Source: Nevskia sp. (lineage in GTDB: Bacteria > Pseudomonadota > Gammaproteobacteria > Nevskiales > Nevskiaceae). From it: DNA of 64,000 bases. How positions within the stretch are numbered: position 1 is the stretch's first letter; the number at the start of each line of letters is the position of its first letter. A program made the position numbers and the translations under genes. This document shows positions 25,055 through 32,806 of this stretch, piece by piece. The stretch lies in the NCBI GenBank assembly GCA_031291075.1, contig JARLJS010000134.1, forward strand, positions 1 through 64,000, read 5' to 3'. The notes beneath the pieces were generated by a model. That model did not search any database. It worked only from the letters and a program-made list of their open reading frames with translations, and had not been told where the DNA came from.

Positions 25055-26395
25055 ATGCCTGCTCCGCGCTTTAATAGCACCAGTCGTGTCATGTTGTCCG
25101 CGGCTTTGTCCGCGTCCGCCCTCCTGTCGTGTGCGGTTGCCCACGCGCAGAGCAACGACCCCGTCGTGTTCAGCTTCGCCACGGTCGGCGACAGCCGCCA
25201 GGATCCCAAGAGCCCGGATCCGACCACGCTGCTTCCCAACAACACTGGTACCCTGCTGCCGCAGGACAAGCAGTGGCTGCAGAATTCGCAGGCGTGGTCG
25301 ATGCTGTATAACGGCATCGCCTCGCAGGATCCCAACCTGCTGTTCTTCAACGGCGACATGGTCTACGGCTACGGTCGCCCGGTCCTGCCGAGCGCGTGGT
25401 CCAACGGCCAGCCCGGAACCTGGACCAGCGCCCAATCGGTGACGCCGGACACGATCTTCGAATACGTGCAGTACGCCTACTGGCGCGGCTCCATCGCCAA
25501 CCTGTTCTACAACGGCACCTACGTGATCCCGGTACCGGGCAATCACGAGACGCAGTGCAGCAGCACCGCGGCGCCGTACAGCTCCTCGTCCGCGAATCCG
25601 AATTGCGCCAGCGGCAAGACGGCCTATGCGGACAATGAAAATGCTTTCCGTGCCAATACCGGTGATCTGGTGCAGGACCTGGTGACCAACACCCGGTTCT
25701 CCAACGTGTCCGGCTTCAACGCCCTGAACGTGTCGGGCCTGACCCAGGCGACGGCGCCCCAGGCCAGCACCAATAACGGTCCGATCACGGGTAACCAGGC
25801 CGAGCTGAGCTATTCGTTCGACATCCAGACGTCGGCCGGGCTGCTGCACTTCGCGGTGATCAACACCGATCCGTCCGGTGCCGACTCCACCGCACCGGCG
25901 GATTGGCTGGCCAGCGACTTCGCGGCTGCGCAGGGACATGGCGCCGTCAAGTACTTCGTCTTCGGCCACAAGCCGGCGTTCACCTACAATTACGCGGCTG
26001 GTGGCGGCGGCACGATATCGGCTGCCGGTCTGGACGTGAACACCACCACCCGCAACGCGTTCTGGAAGGTTATCGCGCAGTACGGCGCCACCTATTTCTG
26101 CGGCCATGAGCACACGGTCAACGTGTCGCAGAACCCGGATCCGACCGGTACCTACACCAGCAAGCCGTACCAGGTCATCGTCGGCTCCGGCGGTTCGCCG
26201 TTCGACGACAAGCTGGTGGGCACCTGCCCGAGCTGCAACGAGCCCGTGCTGACCAACCCGTTCGACCGCTACTACGCCTGGGCGCTGGTGGAAGTGCACC
26301 AGAGCGGTACCGTGTCGCTGACGGTCAATGGCTTCAGCGACGCGTTCGGTCCGGTCCAGGCCCTGACTCTCTACAACGTGTCTTCCCTGCAGTAA
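25055..26395 (+). CDS. Secreted metallophosphoesterase
   Basis: 446 residues with a signal peptide (VMLSAALSASALLSCAVAHA, cleavage near 31). Calcineurin-type metal motifs are complete: GDSR at 45-48 (usually GDxH), NGDMVYG at 99-105, PGNHET at 161-166, FGHKP at 303-307 and CGHEH at 349-353. It should hydrolyse phosphate esters in the periplasm or outside; the substrate is unknown. No C-terminal sorting signal is present. It is followed after 20 bases by a VPLPA-CTERM protein, so they are probably one operon. The large Ser/Asn/Thr-rich inserts (170-250) are typical of surface enzymes. Confidence 0.85.
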   Translation: MPAPRFNSTSRVMLSAALSASALLSCAVAHAQSNDPVVFSFATVGDSRQDPKSPDPTTLLPNNTGTLLPQDKQWLQNSQAWSMLYNGIASQDPNLLFFNGDMVYGYGRPVLPSAWSNGQPGTWTSAQSVTPDTIFEYVQYAYWRGSIANLFYNGTYVIPVPGNHETQCSSTAAPYSSSSANPNCASGKTAYADNENAFRANTGDLVQDLVTNTRFSNVSGFNALNVSGLTQATAPQASTNNGPITGNQAELSYSFDIQTSAGLLHFAVINTDPSGADSTAPADWLASDFAAAQGHGAVKYFVFGHKPAFTYNYAAGGGGTISAAGLDVNTTTRNAFWKVIAQYGATYFCGHEHTVNVSQNPDPTGTYTSKPYQVIVGSGGSPFDDKLVGTCPSCNEPVLTNPFDRYYAWALVEVHQSGTVSLTVNGFSDAFGPVQALTLYNVSSLQ

Positions 26396-26415
26396 CGGGA
26401 TAGAGAGGAATCGCC

Positions 26416-27054
26416 ATGAACATCCGCAAGTCCATCGCCGCAGTCGTCGGCGCCGCCATCCTGGTGCCGGCAGCGGCCAGCGCCAGCTTCGTGCTCGATA
26501 CGGGCACCCCCGCCGGCAGCAGCACCTACGTGCTCAGCACCTCGCAGTATTTCGCCGGTGAGTTCGCCGTGAACGGGGGCGACACCATCACCGATCTGTC
26601 GGCTTATCTGACCCAGGGCGCCGGTTCGGTCGGCGACACGTTCACCTTCGCCATCTATGGCAGCAGCGGCTTCACCTCGCGCGCCAATCAGCGCCCGGCG
26701 CCGCTGTACACCGCCACAGGCACGTACAGCGCCGACGGCTGGAACACGACGAACGTGAACTGGACCCCGACCACCACCGGCGACTACTGGCTGGCGCTGC
26801 AAGTGAGTTCCACTTCGCAGACCCATGGTCTGAACGCGCCTGGAGAGGTGTCGGCGTCGACCGGTACGGCGCCGGCGCTGGCGTTCGCCTATGCCAACGG
26901 GGCGAGTGGGCAGTACACCACCTCGGGCGCTCCGGCGATCGGCCTGGAAGTGTCCGATACCCCGGCGCCGGTGCCCTTGCCCGGGGCGGTGTGGCTGCTC
27001 GGCAGCGGGATGCTGGGTCTGCGGGCGATGGCGCGCCGCCGTCGCACCGCCTGA
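26416..27054 (+). CDS. VPLPA-CTERM surface protein
   Basis: 212 residues. Signal peptide 1-23 (IAAVVGAAILVPAAASA), then a beta-sandwich-like body (SQYFAGEFAVNGGDTITDLS, YWLALQVSSTSQTHG), and at the end the tripartite sorting signal: VPLPGAVWLLGSGMLGL helix followed by RRRRTA. This is the VPLPA class recognised by XrtD, encoded at 48472-50055. The mature protein should be released from the membrane after sorting. The body lacks a family I can name. GAGAGGAAT precedes the ATG. Confidence 0.85.
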   Translation: MNIRKSIAAVVGAAILVPAAASASFVLDTGTPAGSSTYVLSTSQYFAGEFAVNGGDTITDLSAYLTQGAGSVGDTFTFAIYGSSGFTSRANQRPAPLYTATGTYSADGWNTTNVNWTPTTTGDYWLALQVSSTSQTHGLNAPGEVSASTGTAPALAFAYANGASGQYTTSGAPAIGLEVSDTPAPVPLPGAVWLLGSGMLGLRAMARRRRTA

Positions 27055-27080
27055 TCCCTCGCGGAGCGACCCTTCCGATT

Positions 27081-27122
27081 GCGGCCGGCCGGGGCCAAGC
27101 GCCCCTGCCGGCCGCAGGTTTT
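27081..27122 (+). terminator. GC-rich intrinsic terminator
   Basis: Arms GCGGCCGGC (27081-27089) and GCCGGCCGC (27107-27115), with a second inner stem GGGGC/GCCCC, followed by AGGTTTTC. It closes the phosphoesterase/VPLPA pair, 26 bases after the stop. Confidence 0.75.
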
Positions 27123-27223
27123 CGGTCGCATGATTTGTGTCGCTTCGGCGACTGCACGTGGTGCGGAGAGCGGACTGCCGATTCTCCGGTCCCGTGACGG
27201 CTTTTCTTCAAGCAGTAAGCGAT

Positions 27224-28489
27224 ATGGCTGATGGTTTGCCGGGTGTCCGGCACTACGCGGCGATGGTCCGCATGGTCGTAATGGGGCTTTGCCTGGCGGC
27301 AGGTCCGGCGATTTGCTCGGCCGACGCCCGGACGGGGACGGTAGCGGCGCAGACTGTTGCGCCGGCGACCGCCGATGCCGGCACGGGGGCGATCGCCGCG
27401 CTCGGCCGCCGGATGTTCTTCGATCCCTCGCTCTCGGCGTCGGGCAAGCTGGCCTGCTCCAGCTGCCATGACCCGAACTATGCGTATGGGCCGCCGCCGG
27501 GCAAGGCCATCGCCCTGGGTGGCAAGAACATGGACCGGGGCGGAACACGGGCTGTTCCCTCGTTGCGTTACCTGCACCAGGTGCCGCCATTCGCCGAGCA
27601 CTACCACTTCGCGGACGGCGACAATGGTCCCGGCGGCGGTTACACCTGGGACGGGCGCGCGGCGTTGAGGCGCGAGCAGGCGAAGCTGCCCTTGCTGGCC
27701 GCCAACGAGATGGCGAACAGCGGGCCGACCGAAGTCGCCGAACGGCTGCGCCGCAGCAGCTACGCGGAGGATTTCCGCCGCGCCTTCGGACGCGACATCT
27801 TCGACCGGCCGGAGGCTGCGTTCGAAGCGGGGTTGCAAGCGCTGGAGGCGTTCCAGCAGGTGCCGTCCGAGTTTTATCCCTACACCAGCAAGTACGACGC
27901 GTTCCTGCGAGGGCAGGCCGACCTCACCGACGCGGAGGAACGGGGCGTCGCCCTGTTCAAGGATCCCGCGAAGGGCAACTGTGCGAGCTGTCACGGCACG
28001 GTGATCCGGGACGGCGGCCTGCCGACCTTCACCGATTTCGACTACATCAACGTCGGCGTGCCGCGTAATCCGAAGATCGAAGCCAACGCGGATCCGGCGT
28101 ACTTCGATCTCGGCCTGTGCGGGCCGGCGCGGACCGATCTCGCCACGCGCAAGGAGCTGTGCGGCTACTTCCGCTCGCCGTCCGTGCGCAACGTGGCAAT
28201 CCGCGACGCGTTTTTCCACAACGGCGTATTCCACTCCCTGCGCGAAGTCCTGCACTTCTACGTGGAGCGCGACATCAAGCCGGAGAAGTGGTATCCCCGC
28301 AACGCCGATGGAAGCGTGCACAAGTTCGACGATCTTCCTCCTGGGGCCCCGGACAACGTCGATCATGACGCGCCGTTGAACCGCAAGCCGGGCGACAGTC
28401 CGGCGCTGACCGACGCCGAGATCGAAGACCTCATCGCGTTTCTGCAGACGCTGACCGATGGCTATCACCCCGGGCCCGATGGTTCCTGA
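27224..28489 (+). CDS. Cytochrome c peroxidase/MauG-like dihaem protein
   Basis: 421 residues, with an export signal near 15-33 (VRMVVMGLCLAAGPAICSA). Two c-type haem sites are seen, CSSCHDP at 78-84 and CASCHGT at 253-259, in the CcpA/MauG layout: LGRRMFFDPSLSASGKLACS, FTWDGR-like YTWDGRAALRR, FFHNGVFHSLREVLHFY and LTDAEIEDLIAFLQTL. It should reduce peroxide or carry out related oxidative chemistry in the periplasm. The start is uncertain: ATG 27224 was chosen, ATG 27263 gives a shorter leader. The next gene overlaps its 3' end and encodes another haem protein. Confidence 0.85.
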   Translation: MADGLPGVRHYAAMVRMVVMGLCLAAGPAICSADARTGTVAAQTVAPATADAGTGAIAALGRRMFFDPSLSASGKLACSSCHDPNYAYGPPPGKAIALGGKNMDRGGTRAVPSLRYLHQVPPFAEHYHFADGDNGPGGGYTWDGRAALRREQAKLPLLAANEMANSGPTEVAERLRRSSYAEDFRRAFGRDIFDRPEAAFEAGLQALEAFQQVPSEFYPYTSKYDAFLRGQADLTDAEERGVALFKDPAKGNCASCHGTVIRDGGLPTFTDFDYINVGVPRNPKIEANADPAYFDLGLCGPARTDLATRKELCGYFRSPSVRNVAIRDAFFHNGVFHSLREVLHFYVERDIKPEKWYPRNADGSVHKFDDLPPGAPDNVDHDAPLNRKPGDSPALTDAEIEDLIAFLQTLTDGYHPGPDGS

Positions 28490-29738
28490 ACGACACCGGA
28501 CCGCCGTTCCGGGCCGGGGCGCGGACCGGGCGAGGCGGGTGTTGCTTGGGCTCTGCATCGTGGCGGGCGCGGTCGCCCTGCCGGCATGGCCGGCTTCCGC
28601 CTGGAGCAGTCCCTGGGTGCAGCCGCTGGATCCGGCCGCGGCAGCAGGGAACAGTGACGAGTACGCCTGGCGCCTGTTCGTGGCGCTGAACTGGCCTGCC
28701 GATCCAGTCACGGGGGCTCCGGATCCGGGCAGGAACCTGGGTGACGATTCGCCCGTGGTGTGGGAATACTGGCGGAACGCCAGCCGGATTTTTCTCAAGG
28801 ACGGGGCCGATCCGGGGCCGTGGGAGGACGGGGCCGTAAACCGTGCGCTGCGCGATGCCGACCGCTACGAGGGCCTGCCGCTGGATTCGCGGGCGCCGAC
28901 CCGACACATCGTGAACGGTGTGATGGTGGCTGTTACCGACCCCCTGGCGGCAGCCAGCCATCTCAACGAAACGCACATGAACCGGGCGTCGTTCGAATTC
29001 ATCCGCGAGCGGCGGCTTTACAGCCTGCAGGGGCAACTCGATCTGATCGGCCAGGACCGGCCGGTGTCATTTCCCGCCGCGTCCCGGAACGTCAAGGCGC
29101 AATGGAGGCCCATCGACGCCAGTCAGAAGTCCCGCTACTACACGGTGGAAGTCGCCATGGCGGACGGCAGCCGCCGACTCTATGGCCTGACGGCGCTGCA
29201 CATCGCAACCAAGGACCTGCCGGACTGGTTCTGGGGGACCTTCGAGCACGTAGACAACCCTTCGGCCTTGCATGCCGAATGGCGGCTGCCGTCGCGGGAC
29301 CGGTTCTCCTGCGTCGGACAGGCCGCGGATTGCAGCCAGGCGCCGCGCGGTATCGGGCTGGAGGGCACGGTCTGGCAGAACTACCGCTTGCGCGGCACCA
29401 TGACCGGGTTCGTCGATGCGCAAGGTAAGCCGACACTGCTGGCCAACGCCCAGTTGGAAGCCGGGGTGGTGCAGAGCACATCGTCGTGCATCACCTGTCA
29501 TGCGCGTGCCTCCATCGGCGTGGTCGACGGCAAGCCGGGGCGGCTGGCCGTTTTCGACGATGCGGCTGATCCGCGGGGCAGTAGCGCGCCGGCCAACGGA
29601 CCCAGGCCGGGGTTCTACGGCACGCCCAAGCCCGAATGGTTCATCGACGGGAGCGCGGATGGCGGTGGGCGGCGACAGTATGTGCCGCTCGATGCGGTAT
29701 GGTCGCTGCAGAAGGCACAAGCCGCGGCGGTGCATTAA
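28458..29738 (+). CDS. Secreted single-haem c-type cytochrome-like protein
   Basis: 426 residues with an export signal (VLLGLCIVAGAVALPAWPAS, about 27-47). It has one haem motif, SSCITCHARAS, near residue 345 and a large domain before it (SDEYAWRLFVALNWPAD, VVWEYWRNASRIFLKDG, ALHIATKDLPDWFWGTFEHV) that I have seen annotated only as hypothetical or cytochrome-like. It overlaps the peroxidase gene by 32 bases, or by 11 if ATG 28479 is used. The tight coupling suggests an electron partner or accessory factor of the peroxidase. Confidence 0.7.
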   Translation: MAITPGPMVPERHRTAVPGRGADRARRVLLGLCIVAGAVALPAWPASAWSSPWVQPLDPAAAAGNSDEYAWRLFVALNWPADPVTGAPDPGRNLGDDSPVVWEYWRNASRIFLKDGADPGPWEDGAVNRALRDADRYEGLPLDSRAPTRHIVNGVMVAVTDPLAAASHLNETHMNRASFEFIRERRLYSLQGQLDLIGQDRPVSFPAASRNVKAQWRPIDASQKSRYYTVEVAMADGSRRLYGLTALHIATKDLPDWFWGTFEHVDNPSALHAEWRLPSRDRFSCVGQAADCSQAPRGIGLEGTVWQNYRLRGTMTGFVDAQGKPTLLANAQLEAGVVQSTSSCITCHARASIGVVDGKPGRLAVFDDAADPRGSSAPANGPRPGFYGTPKPEWFIDGSADGGGRRQYVPLDAVWSLQKAQAAAVH

Positions 29739-29802
29739 GCTTCCGCAAAGGTGCTGGATGGTGCGTATGGACGCTGGCGGAACGGGGATTCAGGAGCGCT
29801 GG

Positions 29803-30195
29803 ATGAAGAGTGTTGTCCTATCGATACTGGCGGCCGCGCTTCTGGCGGGCTGCGCGGCCGCGCCTTCAGAGCGCCCGGCCGCGGCCGGCGCACCGGTCCA
29901 GGCCGCCGCGCCTGCGAACGCCGCTCCCGTGTTCACGACCGAGGACAAGTGGGAGCGCGCCGGCTACAACAACGAGGAAGTCGTCTACACGATCCTCATC
30001 ACCAACCAGGATAGCCGGATCCTGCGTTGTTCCACCCATATGCAGGGTTATTACTTCGACCAGGGCAAGAAGACCAGCATCGCGGACCAGCAGCTCAGCA
30101 CGGTATTCCCGGCGCAGCAGGTCAAGGCGGGCATCTGGATGGATATGGATCAGCCGTCCGGTGCCACTTACCAGGTGAAGTGCAAGCCGGTCTGA
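29803..30195 (+). CDS. YcfL-like (DUF1425) lipoprotein
   Basis: 130 residues. AGGAG lies nine bases before the ATG. The leader SILAAALLAGCAAAP has a lipobox with Cys17. The mature part (WERAGYNNEEVVYTILITNQ, STHMQGYYFDQGKKTSIA, VFPAQQVKAGIWMDM) resembles the DUF1425/YcfL lipoproteins, a beta-sandwich of unknown role. It follows the haem gene by 64 bases on the same strand and may be cotranscribed. Family name from motif memory. Confidence 0.65.
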   Translation: MKSVVLSILAAALLAGCAAAPSERPAAAGAPVQAAAPANAAPVFTTEDKWERAGYNNEEVVYTILITNQDSRILRCSTHMQGYYFDQGKKTSIADQQLSTVFPAQQVKAGIWMDMDQPSGATYQVKCKPV

Positions 30196-30240
30196 ATGCG
30201 GCGGCGGGAGATTGGCTCGATATCCTTGCGGGGGGGCGGC

Positions 30241-30281
30241 GTCACCGTCGTGCCATCAAGAGGTCATGCGGCGATGCTAGA
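30241..30281 (+). promoter_or_regulatory. Conserved 41-bp upstream element, copy 1
   Basis: Starts GTCACC and contains GCCA, TCATGCGGC and ATGCTAGA. It aligns without gaps to copies at 31422 and 32658; 27 of 41 positions are identical in all three by hand. It ends 98 bases before the start of the first tandem substrate gene. The TGCTAGA end could serve as a -10 box. Confidence 0.6.
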
Positions 30282-30379
30282 TTGGCACCAGCTCGGGATG
30301 TTGTGATTTGTGCTTAAGGCCAGGCAACAAAGCCTGCGCATTTACCAGGACGTAGATGACGCATGATTCGGAGAGCATA

Positions 30380-31291
30380 ATGAGCAAGAAAAGCATCGCG
30401 TTTCCGCTGCTGGCATTGATCGGGGGCTTCGGTTGCGTGGTTCCTCTGGCCGGTCATGCATCGACTCTGCCGGCGGTGCCGACCTTCTACAGCACCACGA
30501 TCCAGCAACCCCACTATCCGAACTTCTGGGCAGTGGGCGAAACCGCCACGCTGACCTCGAACAGCTGGAAGCTGCTCGGCACCACGTACACGGATTACGA
30601 ACTGACCGTGTCGGCGCCGGCCAGCGCGATCTTCGACAACAACAGCGCGTACTACAAGGTCAACGATCCGACCGTACAGATTCATGCCTATTTCGATCCC
30701 TACGGCCATTTGATCAGCAGCTACGGCGGCCAGCTGTTCTTCAACACCTATTCGATCTACGGCCAAGGCAACCGCGGCGGCACGCCGGTGCTGCCCGCAT
30801 CCTCCAACCCCACGGCAGGCACGCCGCCGGCGAATTCCACGAGCTGGTCGACCGTGTACTCCAACACCCTGGATTGCCCGGGTTCGCCGTGCCTGCTGTT
30901 CGGTGCGCTGCTGACTTCGGTGGGTGTCGATACGACTCACAATGGCACCGTCCAGCACGACGCCCTGGGTTTCGGCACGGCGTTGTTCAGCGGCTGGGCC
31001 AACCGGCCGTGGTCGTACCTGCCGGAGTCGCTCTGGCTGTTCCTGAACAATGATGGCTCGGCCTACTCCAATACCGAGATCACCAGCAACACCGCCTGGG
31101 ACAACTTCCTTGCCGAGATCCAAAGCCACTCGACGTCAACTCCCTTGACGTCGTTCACGATCAGCGGCGAGGTCACCTCGATCGCCACGGTGCCGCTGCC
31201 GGGTTCGGTCTGGTTTCTTGGCGCAGCCTTCGGCGGTCTGGTCCTGCTGCGCCGTCAGCGGCAACGCCGTACGCCAGGCGTATACGCTTGA
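30380..31291 (+). CDS. VPLPA-CTERM surface protein, tandem paralogue 1
   Basis: 303 residues from ATG 30380, chosen for the GGAGA seven bases upstream and because it gives a normal signal peptide (FPLLALIGGFGCVVPLAGHA). The body shares with its two neighbours the runs HYPNFWAVGETATLT, IFDNNSAYYKV, NSTSWSTVYSNTLDCPGSPC, LGFGTALFSGWANRP and SYLPESLWLFLNN. The end is ATVPLPGSVWFLGAAFGGL followed by RRQRQRR, the XrtD sorting signal. Two Cys (CPGSPC) may form a disulphide. No known family is apparent; it looks like a surface structural or binding protein. Confidence 0.85.
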   Translation: MSKKSIAFPLLALIGGFGCVVPLAGHASTLPAVPTFYSTTIQQPHYPNFWAVGETATLTSNSWKLLGTTYTDYELTVSAPASAIFDNNSAYYKVNDPTVQIHAYFDPYGHLISSYGGQLFFNTYSIYGQGNRGGTPVLPASSNPTAGTPPANSTSWSTVYSNTLDCPGSPCLLFGALLTSVGVDTTHNGTVQHDALGFGTALFSGWANRPWSYLPESLWLFLNNDGSAYSNTEITSNTAWDNFLAEIQSHSTSTPLTSFTISGEVTSIATVPLPGSVWFLGAAFGGLVLLRRQRQRRTPGVYA

Positions 31292-31319
31292 GCTCACGCG
31301 TGCGGCAATAGTTGTCTCG

Positions 31320-31346
31320 GGTGGGCAGGAATTGATCCTGCCCACC
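31320..31346 (+). terminator. Hairpin after tandem paralogue 1
   Basis: Arms GGTGGGCAGGA (31320-31330) and TCCTGCCCACC (31336-31346) with loop ATTGA, 28 bases after the stop. No T-run. The same GGTGGGCAGG stem recurs after paralogue 2. Confidence 0.6.
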
Positions 31347-31421
31347 GTCTCGACGATCGGCACTGGATGCATTAGTTGTCGCCGGCGTCCGTCTTCGATC
31401 CCTCGTTGGAAATCCCCACCT

Positions 31422-31462
31422 GTCACCATCGCGCCACGAAAGGGTAATGCGGCGCTGTTAAC
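31422..31462 (+). promoter_or_regulatory. Conserved 41-bp upstream element, copy 2
   Basis: GTCACC, then GCGCCA, GGGTAATGCGGC and TGTTAAC. Ends 97 bases before the GTG of the second paralogue. See copies 1 and 3. Confidence 0.65.
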
Positions 31463-31559
31463 TTAGCCGTGCGTGACTCGTATCGTGGCGCGGTACGGAA
31501 CGCTCGCGGAACTCCACACTCAACTTTGAACTGAGCCGACATAAGGCACGGGGGACATT

Positions 31560-32507
31560 GTGAGCATGAAAAGCAGTTCTATCTCGTTGCTGGCCGTGCT
31601 GGGCGGAATTTCCGCCAGCATGATTCCGGCAACCGGTCACGCGTCGTCGCTGCCGACCGTGCCGACTTTCTTCAACACCACGATCCAGAACCCGCACTAC
31701 CCCAACTTCTGGGCGGTGGGCGAAACGGCGACGCTGACGGCGCAGACCTGGTCGTATTTCGGCAAGTCGTACACCGACTACATGCTGAGCGTCACCGCTC
31801 CGGCCAGTGCGATCTACGACAACAACAGCGCCTACTACAAGGTCGGCAGCCCGACGGTGCAGATCACCGCCTACTTCGATTCCCAGGGCCACATGCTCAA
31901 CAGCTATGGCACCAACGGCAATCTCTCGCTGAGCGCCGAGTTTGGCGGGAAGGCGTTCAAGGACACCTACGCCATTTACGGCAAGGGCACCACGGCGAGT
32001 GCGCCGGCGCTGCCGGGGTCGAGCAACCCGACCGCGGGTACGCCACCGAAGAATTCCACCACCTGGTCCACGGTGTATTCCAACACCTCCAACTGCCCCG
32101 GTTCGCCCTGCCTGCTGTACGGCGCGCAGCTGACGGCCGTTGGCGCGGACACGACCAACACCAGCACGGTCCAGCACGAAGCCCTGGGTTTCACCATCCA
32201 GAACTTCTCCGGCTGGGCTAACAAGCCGCCATCCTACCTGCCGGAATCGCTGTGGCTGTTCCTGAACACCGGCGGCAGCAACTACACGAACACCGAGATC
32301 ACCAACAACACGGCCTGGAACAAGTTGCTGACGGATATCCAGCACCCGGGCACGACGACGCTGACGTCGTTCACCATCAGCAACGAGGTGACGTCGATCG
32401 CCACGGTGCCGGTGCCGGGCGGCGTGTGGCTGCTCGGTGCGGCGCTGGCGGGCCTCGGTTTCGCGCGTCGAACCCGCGGCAGCTTCGGCAGCATGAAGGC
32501 GGCCTGA
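31560..32507 (+). CDS. VPLPA-CTERM surface protein, tandem paralogue 2
   Basis: 315 residues from GTG 31560 (ATG 31566 possible; GGGGGACATT precedes). Signal peptide ISLLAVLGGISASMIPATGH. The core is closely similar to paralogue 3: HYPNFWAVGETATLT, FDSQGHMLNSYGTNG, YAIYGKGTTAS, SNCPGSPCLLYGAQLTAVGA, LGFTIQNFSGWANKPPSYLP. C-terminal signal ATVPVPGGVWLLGAALAGLG, then RRTRGS. An 11-residue insert (NLSLSAEFGGK region) distinguishes it from copy 1. Probably sorted by XrtD. Confidence 0.85.
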   Translation: MSMKSSSISLLAVLGGISASMIPATGHASSLPTVPTFFNTTIQNPHYPNFWAVGETATLTAQTWSYFGKSYTDYMLSVTAPASAIYDNNSAYYKVGSPTVQITAYFDSQGHMLNSYGTNGNLSLSAEFGGKAFKDTYAIYGKGTTASAPALPGSSNPTAGTPPKNSTTWSTVYSNTSNCPGSPCLLYGAQLTAVGADTTNTSTVQHEALGFTIQNFSGWANKPPSYLPESLWLFLNTGGSNYTNTEITNNTAWNKLLTDIQHPGTTTLTSFTISNEVTSIATVPVPGGVWLLGAALAGLGFARRTRGSFGSMKAA

Positions 32508-32532
32508 AGGATTTTTCAGAAATAAATGACGA

Positions 32533-32564
32533 GGGTGGGCAGGCCGGATTGGGCCTGCCCACCC
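32533..32564 (+). terminator. Hairpin after tandem paralogue 2
   Basis: Perfect 13-bp arms GGGTGGGCAGGCC (32533-32545) and GGCCTGCCCACCC (32552-32564), loop GGATTG, 25 bases past the stop. Shares its stem with the hairpin after paralogue 1, so the hairpin was copied together with the gene. Confidence 0.65.
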
Positions 32565-32657
32565 AGGCGGCGAGGCTGTTGCGGAGTCCGCTACGCTCTT
32601 CCATACCACGTTCTCCCTTTTGAGGGGACAGGCTGTTCGGCCTTGTCCCGGCCCGAT

Positions 32658-32698
32658 GTCACCGTTGCGCCATAAAAGAGTAATGCGGCCCTGTTAAG
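32658..32698 (+). promoter_or_regulatory. Conserved 41-bp upstream element, copy 3
   Basis: GTCACC, then GCGCCATAAAAG, AGTAATGCGGC and TGTTAAG. Ends 108 bases before the GTG of the third paralogue. Confidence 0.65.
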
Positions 32699-32806
32699 GT
32701 GCTTCCCACACGGTACGGCTCTCCGCTTATTAAGGGGCCGGCCGGCGCACTCAGGGGTAAGGGCTTTACTCAAGAACCGGCTACAGAGCTTGGCGCGGAG
32801 GACATT

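Noticed and set aside
26672-28798. 708-codon open frame on the minus strand crossing three plus-strand genes
   Set aside because: It covers a terminator and three well-supported genes; its translation has no recognisable motif.
32699-32806. N-terminal extension of tandem paralogue 3
   Set aside because: It would put 36 residues before the signal peptide and run through the conserved upstream region; GTG 32807 has GGAGGA before it.
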